A stretch of 25,522 nucleotides of DNA from S012-109 sp964425105 (GCA_964425105.1 CAYRLE010000035.1:1-25522), one strand, 5' to 3'; positions 1-8,095 are shown, counted from the first letter of the stretch. Made by a program: numbers and translations. The notes: generated from the letters alone by a model not told the origin.

Positions 1-56
1 GTGAGGAGTGAGGAGTGAGGAGTGAGGAGTGAGGAGTGAGGAGTGAGGAGTGAGGG
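1..56. repeat. Heptanucleotide tandem repeat, (GTGAGGA)n
   Basis: Eight head-to-tail copies of a 7-bp unit: seven exact GTGAGGA and a last GTGAGGG. The array touches the left window edge, so its true length is unknown. It lies in the non-coding region upstream of hpnC. Related heptamers occur at 1012-1039 and 17954-18022. Confidence 0.95.
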
Positions 57-92
57 ATTGTAAGACTGTCTCAACCCTATGCAAGTGCTTTT

Positions 93-126
93 ATCCCTCC
101 CTTCCCCAAAGGGGGGGCTGGGGGGA
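93..126. repeat. C-rich/G-rich imperfect palindrome upstream of hpnC
   Basis: A pyrimidine-rich arm (about 93-107) is followed by AAA and a G-rich arm (111-126), giving an imperfect inverted repeat with G-T wobbles. It resembles the small intergenic C/G-rich palindromes dispersed in many bacterial genomes; that resemblance is from memory. It ends three bases before the TTG used as the hpnC start, so it occupies the place where a Shine-Dalgarno sequence would be. Confidence 0.5.
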
Positions 127-128
127 TT

Positions 129-1007
129 TTGCCTGACCACGGACAGCTGGAAACGGCCTACGCCCACTGCCTTGCACTGGCGCGCAGCCACTACGAGAAC
201 TTCCCCGTGGCCTCGCGGCTGCTGCCGGCGCGCCTGCGGCAGCCCATTGCAGTGATCTACGCCTTTGCGCGCCGCGCCGACGATTTCGCCGACGAGGGCC
301 GGCTCGACGCCGCTCAGCGCCTGGCACAGCTGGATCAGTGGCAGGCCATGCTGGATGCCGTGCAGCAAGGCGCAGCGCCCGAGGAACCGGTGTTCATCGC
401 CCTTGCCGACGTGGTGCAGCGCCACCGCTTGCCCTGGGGCTTGTTCTCCGACCTGCTGAGCGCCTTCCGCCAGGACGTGATCAAACAGCGCTACGTTGAT
501 TTCCCGGAAGTGCTGGACTACTGCCGGCGCTCCGCCAATCCCGTGGGGCGCCTGTTGCTCCATCTCAATGAAACCACCGATGACCAGCAGCTGCGCCAAT
601 CCGACCGCATCTGCAGCGCCCTGCAGCTCATCAACTTCCTCCAGGACATCCAGCAGGACTACAGCGAGAACGGCCGCATCTATCTGCCCCAGGAGGACAT
701 GGAACGCTTCGCCATCAGCAGCGAGGATATCGCCGCAGGCCGCGACGATGCCGCCATGCGCGCCCTGATTCAATACCAGATCGTGCGCATCCGCGCCCTG
801 CTGGCCGAGGGCGCCCCCTTGGCCTGGAATCTGAGGGGGCGCCTGGGACTGGAATTGCGCATGACCGTAAGCGGCGCTTGGCGCATACTGCAGAAACTGG
901 AACAGGCCGGCTCCTGCTACGCCCGTCCCCGCCTCCAGGGCAGCGACTGGCTGTGGATGCTGGGCAGAGCCCTCTCCTCCCGATCACCGGCCACATCAGA
1001 ACCGTGA
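129..1007 (+). CDS. hpnC: Squalene synthase HpnC (hydroxysqualene synthase)
   Basis: A 292-residue all-helical trans-prenyltransferase-like protein of the squalene/phytoene synthase family. Both Asp-rich motifs are visible: ADDFADE at about residues 50-56 and DIQQD at 173-177, the latter followed by the family's NGRIYLP. In the three-enzyme bacterial route, HpnC converts presqualene diphosphate to hydroxysqualene, between HpnD and HpnE, in the cytoplasm or at the membrane. The adjacent hpnD and hpnE support the assignment against a phytoene synthase. The start is uncertain: TTG at 129 gives the expected N-terminus and length, but no clear ribosome binding site precedes it and a G-rich repeat abuts it. 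Function is known from the family; the start is inference. Confidence 0.9.
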   Translation: MPDHGQLETAYAHCLALARSHYENFPVASRLLPARLRQPIAVIYAFARRADDFADEGRLDAAQRLAQLDQWQAMLDAVQQGAAPEEPVFIALADVVQRHRLPWGLFSDLLSAFRQDVIKQRYVDFPEVLDYCRRSANPVGRLLLHLNETTDDQQLRQSDRICSALQLINFLQDIQQDYSENGRIYLPQEDMERFAISSEDIAAGRDDAAMRALIQYQIVRIRALLAEGAPLAWNLRGRLGLELRMTVSGAWRILQKLEQAGSCYARPRLQGSDWLWMLGRALSSRSPATSEP

Positions 1008-1011
1008 TAAC

Positions 1012-1039
1012 CACTCATTACTCATCACTCATTACTCAT
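1012..1039. repeat. Heptanucleotide repeat between hpnC and hpnD
   Basis: Four 7-bp units alternate CACTCAT, TACTCAT, CACTCAT, TACTCAT, so the period is also 14 bp. A further partial unit follows to about 1046. On the minus strand the units read as rotations of GTGATGA and GTAATGA, close to the heptamers at 1-56 and 17954-18022. The array starts five bases after the hpnC stop. Confidence 0.85.
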
Positions 1040-1093
1040 CACCACTCCCCACAGCACTTGTGAACGCACAAACTCAAACGATATCCTATACCC

Positions 1094-1966
1094 ATGACAC
1101 CCGAAGCCTATTGCCAGGACAAGGCCGCCCGCAGCGGTTCCAGCTTCTATTACAGCTTTCTCTTCCTGCCACCCGAACAACGCCGGGCCATCACCGCCCT
1201 CTATGCCTTTTGCCGGGAAGTGGACGACGTGGTGGACGAACAGCTAGACGAGCAGGTGGCGTGCGTCAAGCTGGCCTGGTGGCGCGAGGAGGTCGGGCGC
1301 CTCTTTGCCGGCCAGCCCCAGCACCCCGTCAGCAAGGCCCTGGCTCCCGCCCTCGAGTCCTTCAACCTGCCCCAGGAATATTTCCTGGAGATCATCGATG
1401 GCATGGAGATGGACCTGGACTACAGCTGTTACGAAAGTTTCAAGGAGCTCTCCCTCTATTGCCACCGGGTGGCCAGCATCGTGGGCATCATGGCAGCGGA
1501 GATCTTCGGCTACCAGGATCGTCGCACCCTGAAGTATGCCCACCACCTGGGCATGGCCTTCCAACTCACCAACATCCTGCGCGACGTACGCGAGGACTGT
1601 CAGCGCGGACGCCTCTACATCCCCCTCGACGAACTGCGCCGCTTCGGGGTCACGGCAGAGGAACTGGCGGCCAACCACACCAGCGACGGCATCCGCGCTC
1701 TGTTCCAGCATCAGGAGCAACGCGCGCGCCACTATTACAGCCAAGCCTTCGCCGCCCTGCCCGATGCCGACCGCTACACCCAGCGCAGCGGCCTCATCAT
1801 GGCGGCCATCTATCTCAGCACTCTGGACGAGATCGCGGGCGACGGTTTCCGGGTCCTGGAGCGGCGCATCAGTCTCACCCCCCTCAACAAACTGTGGATC
1901 GCCTGGAAGACCAACCGCAGTGAAAAACGCCTCTACCGGAAACTGGCCGCCAGCGGCGCCGCCTGA
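1094..1966 (+). CDS. hpnD: Presqualene diphosphate synthase HpnD
   Basis: A 290-residue member of the squalene/phytoene synthase family, expected to condense two farnesyl diphosphates to presqualene diphosphate, the first step of the HpnD-HpnC-HpnE route. The substrate-Mg motifs are DDVVD at residues 44-48 and DVRED at 164-168, followed by the family's RGRLYIP. The N-terminal SSFYYSFLFLP segment is characteristic of HpnD. ATG at 1094 gives the usual N-terminus, although no strong Shine-Dalgarno sequence precedes it. The gene is 86 bp downstream of hpnC, with a heptamer repeat in the gap, and probably overlaps or abuts hpnE. The likely alternative label, phytoene synthase, is less probable given the neighbours. 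Confidence 0.92.
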   Translation: MTPEAYCQDKAARSGSSFYYSFLFLPPEQRRAITALYAFCREVDDVVDEQLDEQVACVKLAWWREEVGRLFAGQPQHPVSKALAPALESFNLPQEYFLEIIDGMEMDLDYSCYESFKELSLYCHRVASIVGIMAAEIFGYQDRRTLKYAHHLGMAFQLTNILRDVREDCQRGRLYIPLDELRRFGVTAEELAANHTSDGIRALFQHQEQRARHYYSQAFAALPDADRYTQRSGLIMAAIYLSTLDEIAGDGFRVLERRISLTPLNKLWIAWKTNRSEKRLYRKLAASGAA

Positions 1967-3308
1967 GGGGGGGGGATTCAAACCCACCACCCTCATCGTC
2001 GGCGGCGGCTGGGCCGGCCTGGCCGCGGCGCTGGAGTTGTGCCGTCATGGCTGGCCGGTCACCCTGCTGGAGGCAGCACCCCAGCTAGGCGGGCGGGCCC
2101 GCGCCGTCTCCTTCGACGGCCTGCGGGTGGACAATGGCCAGCACCTGATGATCGGTGCCTATGAGGATCTCCTCGCCCTGCTCCAGAGCCTGGGCATCCG
2201 CGAGCAAGACGCCTTCCAGCGCCTGCCCCTGAAACTGCTCATGAAGTCGCCGCTGGGAGGCGGCCTGCAACTGGGACTCCCCGCCCTGCCCGCCCCCTTG
2301 CACCTGCTGCTGGGCCTGCTGCGTTGCCGGGGGCTCAGTGGCAGGGAACGCTACCAAGCACTGAAGCTGTGCCTGGCCATGGCCGGCGGCGGCGCGCATG
2401 AGGCGGACGAACCATTGCTGTCGTACCTCCTGCGCCACAAGCAGTCTGCCGCGCTGCGCCACAAGCTGTGGGAACCGCTGTGCCTGGCCATGCTCAACAC
2501 GCCTCTGGAGACGGCCTCCACCAGCGTATTCCGCACCGTGCTGCAGACCATCTTCAGCCGCCGGCGCCGCTATTGCGATCTGCTCATACCCCATGGAGAC
2601 CTGGATACCATCCTGCCGGCACCCGCCCAGGCCTTCATGGCGGCGCATGGCGCCACGGTGCAACTGCGCCAGCGGGTCACGGCCCTGTCGGTGGCGCAGG
2701 ACCGCATCCAGGGGGTGCTCACCGCCGATGGTCGCCATCACGCCGCCGCTCAGTTGATCCTGGCCCTGCCAGCGGCAGCCTGCCAACAGTTGCTGGCGCC
2801 CCATGGCGCATTTTCCGTACTGAGCGACAGGCTGGCTCAACTGCGCTACGCCCCCATCTGCACCGTCTACCTGCGCTACCCCCCTGAGGTGCGCCTGGAA
2901 CGGCCCATGACCGGCCTGCTGGACACCACCGGCCAGTGGCTCTTCGACCGCGGCTTCAGTGGCCAGCCGGGCCTGATGGCCGTGGTCATCAGCGGCCCCG
3001 GCCCCCACATGGCGCTGGACAAGCAACAACTGGCCACCCGCATCAGTAATGAACTGGCGGAACTCTTCCCCCACTGGCCGCCGCCCCTGGCCAGGCGGGT
3101 GATCCGGGAAAAACAGGCCACCTTCCTCTGCCACAACGGTGTGCAGCGGCTGCGGCCTGGCATCGCCACGCCACTGCCCAATTGCTGGCTGGCCGGCGAC
3201 TACATCGACACCGGCTACCCGGCCACCCTGGAAGGCGCGGTGCGCAGCGGACTGTGGTGCGCACGCGCTGTCATGGATGGGTCGGGACAGGGAACAAGCC
3301 CTGCTTGA
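1920..3308 (+). CDS. hpnE: Hydroxysqualene dehydroxylase HpnE (FAD-dependent amine oxidase family)
   Basis: The protein starts its recognisable homology with the dinucleotide-binding motif IVGGGWAGLAAALE, followed by an acidic strand end and LGGRAR. It ends with the flavoprotein motif GDYIDTGYPATLEGAVRSG. HpnE reduces hydroxysqualene to squalene, completing the pathway begun by hpnD and hpnC. The start is problematic: in this frame there is no ATG, GTG or TTG next to the homology start. The nearest candidate is GTG at 1920, which overlaps hpnD by 47 bp, adds about 19 non-homologous residues and has GGAAGA upstream at about 1904. A run of nine G at 1967-1975 lies between, so an indel is possible. 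The 3' end overlaps the convergent ATPase gene by 38 bp. The function is firmer than the start. Confidence 0.85.
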   Translation: MKNASTGNWPPAAPPEGGGFKPTTLIVGGGWAGLAAALELCRHGWPVTLLEAAPQLGGRARAVSFDGLRVDNGQHLMIGAYEDLLALLQSLGIREQDAFQRLPLKLLMKSPLGGGLQLGLPALPAPLHLLLGLLRCRGLSGRERYQALKLCLAMAGGGAHEADEPLLSYLLRHKQSAALRHKLWEPLCLAMLNTPLETASTSVFRTVLQTIFSRRRRYCDLLIPHGDLDTILPAPAQAFMAAHGATVQLRQRVTALSVAQDRIQGVLTADGRHHAAAQLILALPAAACQQLLAPHGAFSVLSDRLAQLRYAPICTVYLRYPPEVRLERPMTGLLDTTGQWLFDRGFSGQPGLMAVVISGPGPHMALDKQQLATRISNELAELFPHWPPPLARRVIREKQATFLCHNGVQRLRPGIATPLPNCWLAGDYIDTGYPATLEGAVRSGLWCARAVMDGSGQGTSPA

Positions 3309-5034
3309 GCACTTCCTGCAGGCTGGTCCTGCCTGCTACGGCCAGGGCCAGAGCATTGTCGGCCATGGGGCGCATGCCCTGGCCATGTGCAAGGCGGGTA
3401 ATCTCGGCAGCCGGCGCCGCAGCACTGATGGCGGCGGCCAGTTCCGGCGCCACGGGCAGGATCTCGGCCACCAGCCTGCGCCCCCGATAGCCACTGTAAT
3501 GGCACTGGCTGCAACCGGCGCCACGGTAAAAAGACTGACTTGGCGCCACCCCACAGGCCGCCAGGGCCGGTGCCATGGTCTCCTGGAGGGGATCCTCCTC
3601 CAGGCAATGGGGACAATTGAGGCGCAGCAGGCGCTGGGTCATGACCCCCAGCAGGGTGGCACCGAGAACATAGGGCTCCACCCCCAGGTCCAGCAGCCGC
3701 GCCACGGCGCCGGGTGCATCGTTGGTATGGAGGGTGCTCAGCACCAGGTGGCCGGTGAGGGCGGCGCGATTGGCGATGGCCGCCGTCTCCTGGTCGCGGA
3801 TCTCCCCCACCATGATGACATCGGGATCGTGCCTGAGAATATGGCGCAGGATGCGCGCAAAGCCCATGCCCTTCTTCTCCAGCACCTGGATCTGCTCCAC
3901 ACCCTTGATGCTGTACTCCACCGGGTCCTCCACGCTGATGATGTGGGGATTGTCCTTTCTGATCTCATTGAGCAGGGCGTAGAGGGTGGTGGTCTTGCCG
4001 GCTCCGGTCTGCCCCGTCACCAGGAGCAGGCCATGGCGCCGGGTGAGCAGTTCCAGCAGCAGTTCCTGATCAGCGGCCGGCAGCCCCAACTGGTCCAGGC
4101 GCTTCACCCCCTGCTCGCGGTCAAGCACCCGGATCACCACGCTCTCACCGTGCACCGTGGGCAGCACGGAAAGGCGCAGGTCGATACTCCTGCCGCTGCG
4201 CAACAGGCGGGCATTGCCGTCCTGGGGCAGGCGCCGCTCGGCGATGTCCATGTTGCCGATGATCTTTACCCTGCTCACCAGCGGCGCCAGCAGGGACTTG
4301 TCCAGGGAGCGGGAAAACTGCAGTTGGCCGTCGATGCGGTAAAAGACATCGAGGCGCTCGCCATTGGGGCGCAGATTGATGTCGGAGGCGGCCCGCAATA
4401 CCCCCTGCAGTACGATGGCATTGAGGAGGCGCACGATGGGCTTCTTTCTGGCCTGCTGCTCCATGTGCTGGGGGGAGTCCCCGCCCCCTTCACCGCCGCT
4501 CACCGAGGCCAGTTTGCTGTCCTGCAGGGCGCGGTCTTCATCGAACTTACTGTAATATTTGTTGTGGGCCAGGATTATATCCTGTGCCGTGGCCAGCACC
4601 GGTGTCACAGCGCGGCGGCTGTTGAAGCGAATGGCATCGAGACTACCCGTATCCAGGGGGTTCTCCATGGCCACCACCAGGCTGCCCTCCAGTTCCCCCA
4701 GCGGCATGATGTTGTACTGCACCGCCACCTCCACCGGCACACGGGACAGCACCTCGGGTCCGATCTCCAGATGTTCCAGGCTGATGCAGGGAATGCCGAA
4801 CTTGCAGGCCAGGGCGGCATGCACCTGATCTGGCGATGCCGCGCCCATATCCACCAGGATACGCCCCAGATGGCGGCCACGCTGACGCTGCTGGCGCCTC
4901 AGGGCCACAGCCAGCTGACAGGCCTGCACCCCATGGTCGCTGCTGAGAATTTCGCCGAGGCGCCGCTCCGGCATGGCTTGTTGTCCGTCCAGCTGCCCGG
5001 ACAGCTCCTCGAGTTTGCGGATTGCCTGATGCAT
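3271..5034 (-). CDS. GspE/PilB-family secretion or type IV pilus assembly ATPase
   Basis: A 587-residue cytoplasmic hexameric-type ATPase expected to power pilus assembly or type II secretion. An N-terminal MshEN/T2SSE_N-like region (about residues 50-160, with HLGRILVDMG and FGIPCISL) precedes the motor. The Walker A is GQTGAGKTTT (341-350). An Asp-box region includes SVEDPVEY (367-374), the Walker B is DVIMVGE (405-411) with Glu411, and the His box is STLHTND. A four-cysteine zinc site follows (C474, C477, C508, C511, then GYRGR). The usual DIHIEP segment reads DINLRP at 218-223, so the His is Asn. GGGAGGT at 5041-5047 precedes the ATG with 6-nt spacing. No pilin, PilC or secretin genes are visible nearby, so the system it serves is unknown. 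Confidence 0.88.
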   Translation of the reverse strand: MHQAIRKLEELSGQLDGQQAMPERRLGEILSSDHGVQACQLAVALRRQQRQRGRHLGRILVDMGAASPDQVHAALACKFGIPCISLEHLEIGPEVLSRVPVEVAVQYNIMPLGELEGSLVVAMENPLDTGSLDAIRFNSRRAVTPVLATAQDIILAHNKYYSKFDEDRALQDSKLASVSGGEGGGDSPQHMEQQARKKPIVRLLNAIVLQGVLRAASDINLRPNGERLDVFYRIDGQLQFSRSLDKSLLAPLVSRVKIIGNMDIAERRLPQDGNARLLRSGRSIDLRLSVLPTVHGESVVIRVLDREQGVKRLDQLGLPAADQELLLELLTRRHGLLLVTGQTGAGKTTTLYALLNEIRKDNPHIISVEDPVEYSIKGVEQIQVLEKKGMGFARILRHILRHDPDVIMVGEIRDQETAAIANRAALTGHLVLSTLHTNDAPGAVARLLDLGVEPYVLGATLLGVMTQRLLRLNCPHCLEEDPLQETMAPALAACGVAPSQSFYRGAGCSQCHYSGYRGRRLVAEILPVAPELAAAISAAAPAAEITRLAHGQGMRPMADNALALAVAGRTSLQEVLKQGLFPVPTHP

Positions 5035-5119
5035 CTTATGACCTCCCTGTCTTTATGGCATACGATCTGCGGCGTCCCTGCCGTAGCCTGGCCGTATCAA
5101 TATATCATTGGCAGGCACT

Positions 5120-6022
5120 TCACTCCGAGAGTACCCGATGGCTTTCCGCAAGAATGAAGTCCAGAAAGGTGCGCGCCACCAAGGAAAGGCGCTTACCCTT
5201 GAGGTGGACGGCGTACCAGCGGCGCTTGATGGGAAAGCCCTCCACGTCCAGCACCACCAGTTTGCCGGCGGCCTGTTCCAGGCGCAGGCTGTGCAATGAC
5301 AAGACGGCAATGCCCAGCCCCGCCACTACCGCCTGCTTGATGGCCTCGCTGCTGCCCAGCTCCATGTAGGGCTCGGCCTGCAGGCCCTTTTCCTCCAGCA
5401 GGCGGTCCAGGGCCAGGCGCGTGCCCGAGCCCACTTCGCGGCCGATGAAGCGCTCCTGGATCACTTCTTCCAGTTGCAGGTTCTTGCGCCCGGCAAAGGG
5501 ATGCCCTGGGGGCGCGACGAAACCCAGGATGTTCTCCAGGAACGGATAGCTGACCAGGCGTCCGTCGTCGGGGATCTGGCCCATGACCACGAAATCATCC
5601 AGATTCTCCATGAGGCGTTCCACCACCCGTGCCCGGTTGGTGAACTTGAGCTTGGGTTCCACGCTGGGATATTTTTGCAAAAAGTTCCCCAATAGATGGG
5701 GCATGAAATATTTGCCTGTGGTCACCACGGATATCTGCAAAGGGCCCCGTATCTCCCCTTTCAGGGACTCGATTTCATCCTTCAAATCGCCCAGCTGCCC
5801 CAGTACGGCCTGGGCCGTCTCGTAGACCGCCTTGCCGGCGGCGGTGGGAAAGATCTTTTTCCCCATTTGTTCCAGCAAGGCCACGCCCGCCTGACCCTCC
5901 AGGCGCTTGATCTGGATGGAAACTGCGGGCTGGGTGAGATGCATTTCTTCCGCGGCACGAGTGAAGCTGCGGTTGCGCACCACGGATTCAAAGAGTTTGA
6001 GCTGTTGCAAGGTCAGATGCAT
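5120..6022 (-). CDS. cbbR: LysR-family transcriptional regulator CbbR
   Basis: A 300-residue LysR-type regulator. The N-terminal winged helix-turn-helix contains FTRAAEEMHLTQPAVSIQIK at about residues 20-39, and the rest is a periplasmic-binding-protein-like effector domain. CbbR proteins activate Calvin cycle operons in response to metabolites such as NADPH, RuBP or PEP; the effector here is not known. The gene is divergent from cbbL with a 191-bp shared intergenic region holding a LysR-type palindrome only five bases from its own start, which suggests negative autoregulation. The length is standard for the family. The downstream ATPase gene is 85 bp away on the same strand and could be co-transcribed. 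The CbbR label rests on family plus position. Confidence 0.92.
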   Translation of the reverse strand: MHLTLQQLKLFESVVRNRSFTRAAEEMHLTQPAVSIQIKRLEGQAGVALLEQMGKKIFPTAAGKAVYETAQAVLGQLGDLKDEIESLKGEIRGPLQISVVTTGKYFMPHLLGNFLQKYPSVEPKLKFTNRARVVERLMENLDDFVVMGQIPDDGRLVSYPFLENILGFVAPPGHPFAGRKNLQLEEVIQERFIGREVGSGTRLALDRLLEEKGLQAEPYMELGSSEAIKQAVVAGLGIAVLSLHSLRLEQAAGKLVVLDVEGFPIKRRWYAVHLKGKRLSLVARTFLDFILAESHRVLSE

Positions 6023-6026
6023 GCCA

Positions 6027-6055
6027 ATAAGCCATTAACATATGTAAATGGTTAT
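6027..6055. promoter_or_regulatory. Probable CbbR operator (palindrome with TTA-N7-TAA core)
   Basis: A near-perfect palindrome centred on CATATG at 6039-6044: ATAA-G-CCATTAACATA on the left pairs with TATGTAAATGGTTAT on the right. Within it TTA (6035-6037) and TAA (6045-6047) are separated by seven bases, matching the TTA-N7/8-TAA element described for CbbR. More AT-rich half-site candidates (TTA/TAA) follow to about 6082. It lies between cbbR and cbbL, almost touching the cbbR start codon. Confidence 0.72.
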
Positions 6056-6072
6056 TATAACAATGATTAATT

Positions 6073-6100
6073 TTTATTTAAACCTGAGCAGGCCTATAGT
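6073..6100 (+). promoter_or_regulatory. Possible cbbL promoter
   Basis: TATAGT at 6095-6100 resembles a -10 box, and TTTATT at 6073-6078 is a weak -35 at 16-bp spacing. It sits just downstream of the CbbR palindrome, as expected for an activator-dependent promoter with a poor -35. This leaves a leader of roughly 105 bases before cbbL. Confidence 0.3.
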
Positions 6101-6213
6101 GTATTCCAGCGTTGTTGCACGCCCCCGACAAGCCAGTGGGGGAATGACGTGTCTGGGTTGGCGCACAGCCTCCCAAGCGGAATTTCATCGATATAAAGTG
6201 AGGATGCTAAGCA

Positions 6214-7635
6214 ATGTCAGAGAAAACCTACAACGCGGGCGTCAAAGACTACCGCGAGACCTACTGGATGCCGGAATACACACCGAAGGAAAGCGATATT
6301 CTGGCCTGTTTCAAAGTCATTCCGCAGGAAGGAGTACCCCGGGAAGAGGCGGCTGCGGCCGTGGCGGCGGAATCGTCCACCGGCACCTGGACCACGGTGT
6401 GGACAGATCTGCTGACCGACCTGGACTACTACAAGGGACGCGCCTACGCCATCGAGGACGTGCCCGGCAACGATGAGGCCTTCTACGCCTTCATCGCCTA
6501 TCCCATCGATCTGTTTGAAGAAGGCTCGGTGGTCAACGTGTTCACTTCCCTGGTGGGCAATGTCTTCGGCTTCAAGGCGGTGCGCGCCCTGCGCCTGGAG
6601 GACGTGCGCTTTCCCCTGGCCTATGTGATGACCTGCAACGGCCCGCCCCACGGCATCCAGGTGGAACGCGACAAGATGAACAAGTATGGCCGCCCCCTGC
6701 TGGGCTGCACCATTAAGCCCAAGCTGGGCCTGTCGGCCAAGAACTACGGTCGTGCCTGCTACGAGGGCCTGCGTGGCGGACTGGACTTCACCAAGGACGA
6801 TGAGAACGTCAACTCCCAGCCCTTCATGCGCTGGCGGGATCGCTTCGAATACGTCATAGAGGCCATCCAAAAGGCCGAGGCCGAGACCGGTGAGCGCAAG
6901 GGGCACTATCTCAACGTCACCGCGCCGACACCGGAAGAGATGTACAAGCGGGCCGAATTCGCCAAAGAGATCGGCGCGCCCATCATCATGCACGACTATC
7001 TCACCGGCGGCTTCTGTGCCAATACCGGCCTGGCCCAGTGGTGCCGCAACAATGGCATGCTGTTGCACATTCACCGTGCCATGCACGCCGTGATCGACCG
7101 CAACCCCAACCACGGCATTCACTTCCGTGTGCTGGCCAAGGCCCTGCGCCTGTCGGGCGGCGACCACCTGCACTCGGGCACCGTAGTGGGCAAGCTGGAA
7201 GGCGACCGCGCCGCCACCCTGGGCTGGATCGACCTGATGCGCGATTCCTACATCAAGGAGGACCGTTCGCGCGGCATCATGTTCGACCAGGACTGGGGCG
7301 CCATGCCCGGCGTCTTCCCGGTGGCCTCCGGTGGCATCCATGTCTGGCACATGCCGGCCCTGGTGAACATCTTCGGCGACGATTCGGTGCTGCAGTTCGG
7401 CGGCGGCACTCTGGGCCATCCCTGGGGCAATGCGGCCGGCGCCGCGGCCAACCGCGTCGCAGTGGAGGCCTGCGTCAAGGCGCGCAATGAAGGTCGTGAG
7501 CTGGAAAAAGAAGGCAAGGAGATTCTCACCCATGCCGCCAAGTCCAGTCCCGAACTGAAGATGGCCATGGAAACCTGGAAAGAAATCAAATTCGAATTCG
7601 ACACCGTGGACAAGCTCGACGTCGCTCACAAGTAA
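6214..7635 (+). CDS. cbbL: RuBisCO large subunit, form I (IA-like)
   Basis: A 473-residue large subunit catalysing carboxylation of ribulose 1,5-bisphosphate in the Calvin cycle, assembling as L8S8 with CbbS. Visible active-site elements are E53 (ESSTGTWTTVW), K168 and K170 in TIKPKLG, the carbamylated K194 with metal ligands D196 and E197 in GLDFTKDDE, H287 in HRAMH, and loop-6 K327 in GTVVGKLEGD. None is missing. The length and sequence style fit bacterial green-type form IA. GAGGA at about 6200 precedes the ATG. The downstream cbbS-cbbQ-cbbO and the lack of csoS genes in view suggest the soluble, CbbQO-served (IAq-like) type rather than the carboxysomal one; this subtype call is inference. 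Confidence 0.98.
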   Translation: MSEKTYNAGVKDYRETYWMPEYTPKESDILACFKVIPQEGVPREEAAAAVAAESSTGTWTTVWTDLLTDLDYYKGRAYAIEDVPGNDEAFYAFIAYPIDLFEEGSVVNVFTSLVGNVFGFKAVRALRLEDVRFPLAYVMTCNGPPHGIQVERDKMNKYGRPLLGCTIKPKLGLSAKNYGRACYEGLRGGLDFTKDDENVNSQPFMRWRDRFEYVIEAIQKAEAETGERKGHYLNVTAPTPEEMYKRAEFAKEIGAPIIMHDYLTGGFCANTGLAQWCRNNGMLLHIHRAMHAVIDRNPNHGIHFRVLAKALRLSGGDHLHSGTVVGKLEGDRAATLGWIDLMRDSYIKEDRSRGIMFDQDWGAMPGVFPVASGGIHVWHMPALVNIFGDDSVLQFGGGTLGHPWGNAAGAAANRVAVEACVKARNEGRELEKEGKEILTHAAKSSPELKMAMETWKEIKFEFDTVDKLDVAHK

Positions 7636-7697
7636 GCAGCGCCAGAGGCCATCCATAGCGGTATCGGAATCGATTTTCTTTGATAGAGGAATAGACA

Positions 7698-8054
7698 ATG
7701 AGTGAAATCCAAGACTACCAATCAAGCCTGAACGACAGCGCGAGCCGCAAGTTTGAGACCTTCTCCTACTTGCCGGAGATGACGCCCGAGGAGATCAAGA
7801 AGCAGGTGGAATACATCGTCTCCCAGGGCTGGAACCCGGCCATCGAGCACACCGAACCGGAAAACGCCTTCGGCCATTACTGGTACATGTGGAAGCTGCC
7901 CATGTTCGGCGAGACCGACGTGGACCGCATCCTGGCCGAGGCCGAGGCCTGCCACAAGGCGCATCCCAACCACCACGTGCGCCTCATCGGCTACGACAAC
8001 TTTGCCCAGTCACAGGGTGCATCCATGGTCATCTTCCGGGCCAAGGACGCCTAG
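7698..8054 (+). CDS. cbbS: RuBisCO small subunit
   Basis: A 118-residue small subunit that caps the L8 core of form I RuBisCO. It begins with the typical FETFSYLPEMT segment, has the QGWNPAIEH and YWYMWKLPMFG motifs, and ends with VRLIGYDNFAQSQG. GAGGAA at about 7687 precedes the ATG. It follows cbbL after 62 bp and is clearly co-transcribed. Two strong hairpins follow in the 104-bp gap before cbbQ. Confidence 0.97.
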   Translation: MSEIQDYQSSLNDSASRKFETFSYLPEMTPEEIKKQVEYIVSQGWNPAIEHTEPENAFGHYWYMWKLPMFGETDVDRILAEAEACHKAHPNHHVRLIGYDNFAQSQGASMVIFRAKDA

Positions 8055-8066
8055 GAAAGCACAGGA

Positions 8067-8094
8067 CGGCGGGGGCCCGACCGGGCCTCCGCCG
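8067..8094 (+). promoter_or_regulatory. GC-rich intercistronic hairpin after cbbS
   Basis: A 12-bp stem (8067-8078 with 8083-8094, one G-T wobble) closes the 4-nt loop GACC. No U-run follows, so it is more likely an mRNA stabiliser, processing block or partial attenuator than a full terminator. It would allow more CbbL/CbbS than CbbQ/CbbO from one transcript. Confidence 0.65.
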
Positions 8095-8095
8095 G

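Noticed and set aside
1..56. CRISPR array.
   Set aside because: The units are directly adjacent 7-mers with no spacers, and no cas gene is in view. The same holds for the other heptamer arrays.
1060..1923. A 287-codon frame starting with GTG across hpnD.
   Set aside because: It is hpnD read in another frame: low-complexity Pro/Arg/Gly-rich, with no conserved motif.
3139..5157. A 672-codon open frame on the plus strand opposite the GspE/PilB-type ATPase.
   Set aside because: The minus strand holds a full set of conserved ATPase motifs. The plus frame gives no recognisable domain and is explained by GC-rich codon bias.
6122..6142. CCCCC/GGGGG hairpin in the cbbL leader.
   Set aside because: The stem is only 5 bp with an 11-nt loop and no expression platform or T-run, so it is too weak to call a riboswitch or attenuator.
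6217..7725. A 502-codon open frame antisense to cbbL.
   Set aside because: cbbL is unmistakable on the plus strand, and the antisense product shows no domain and no ribosome binding site.
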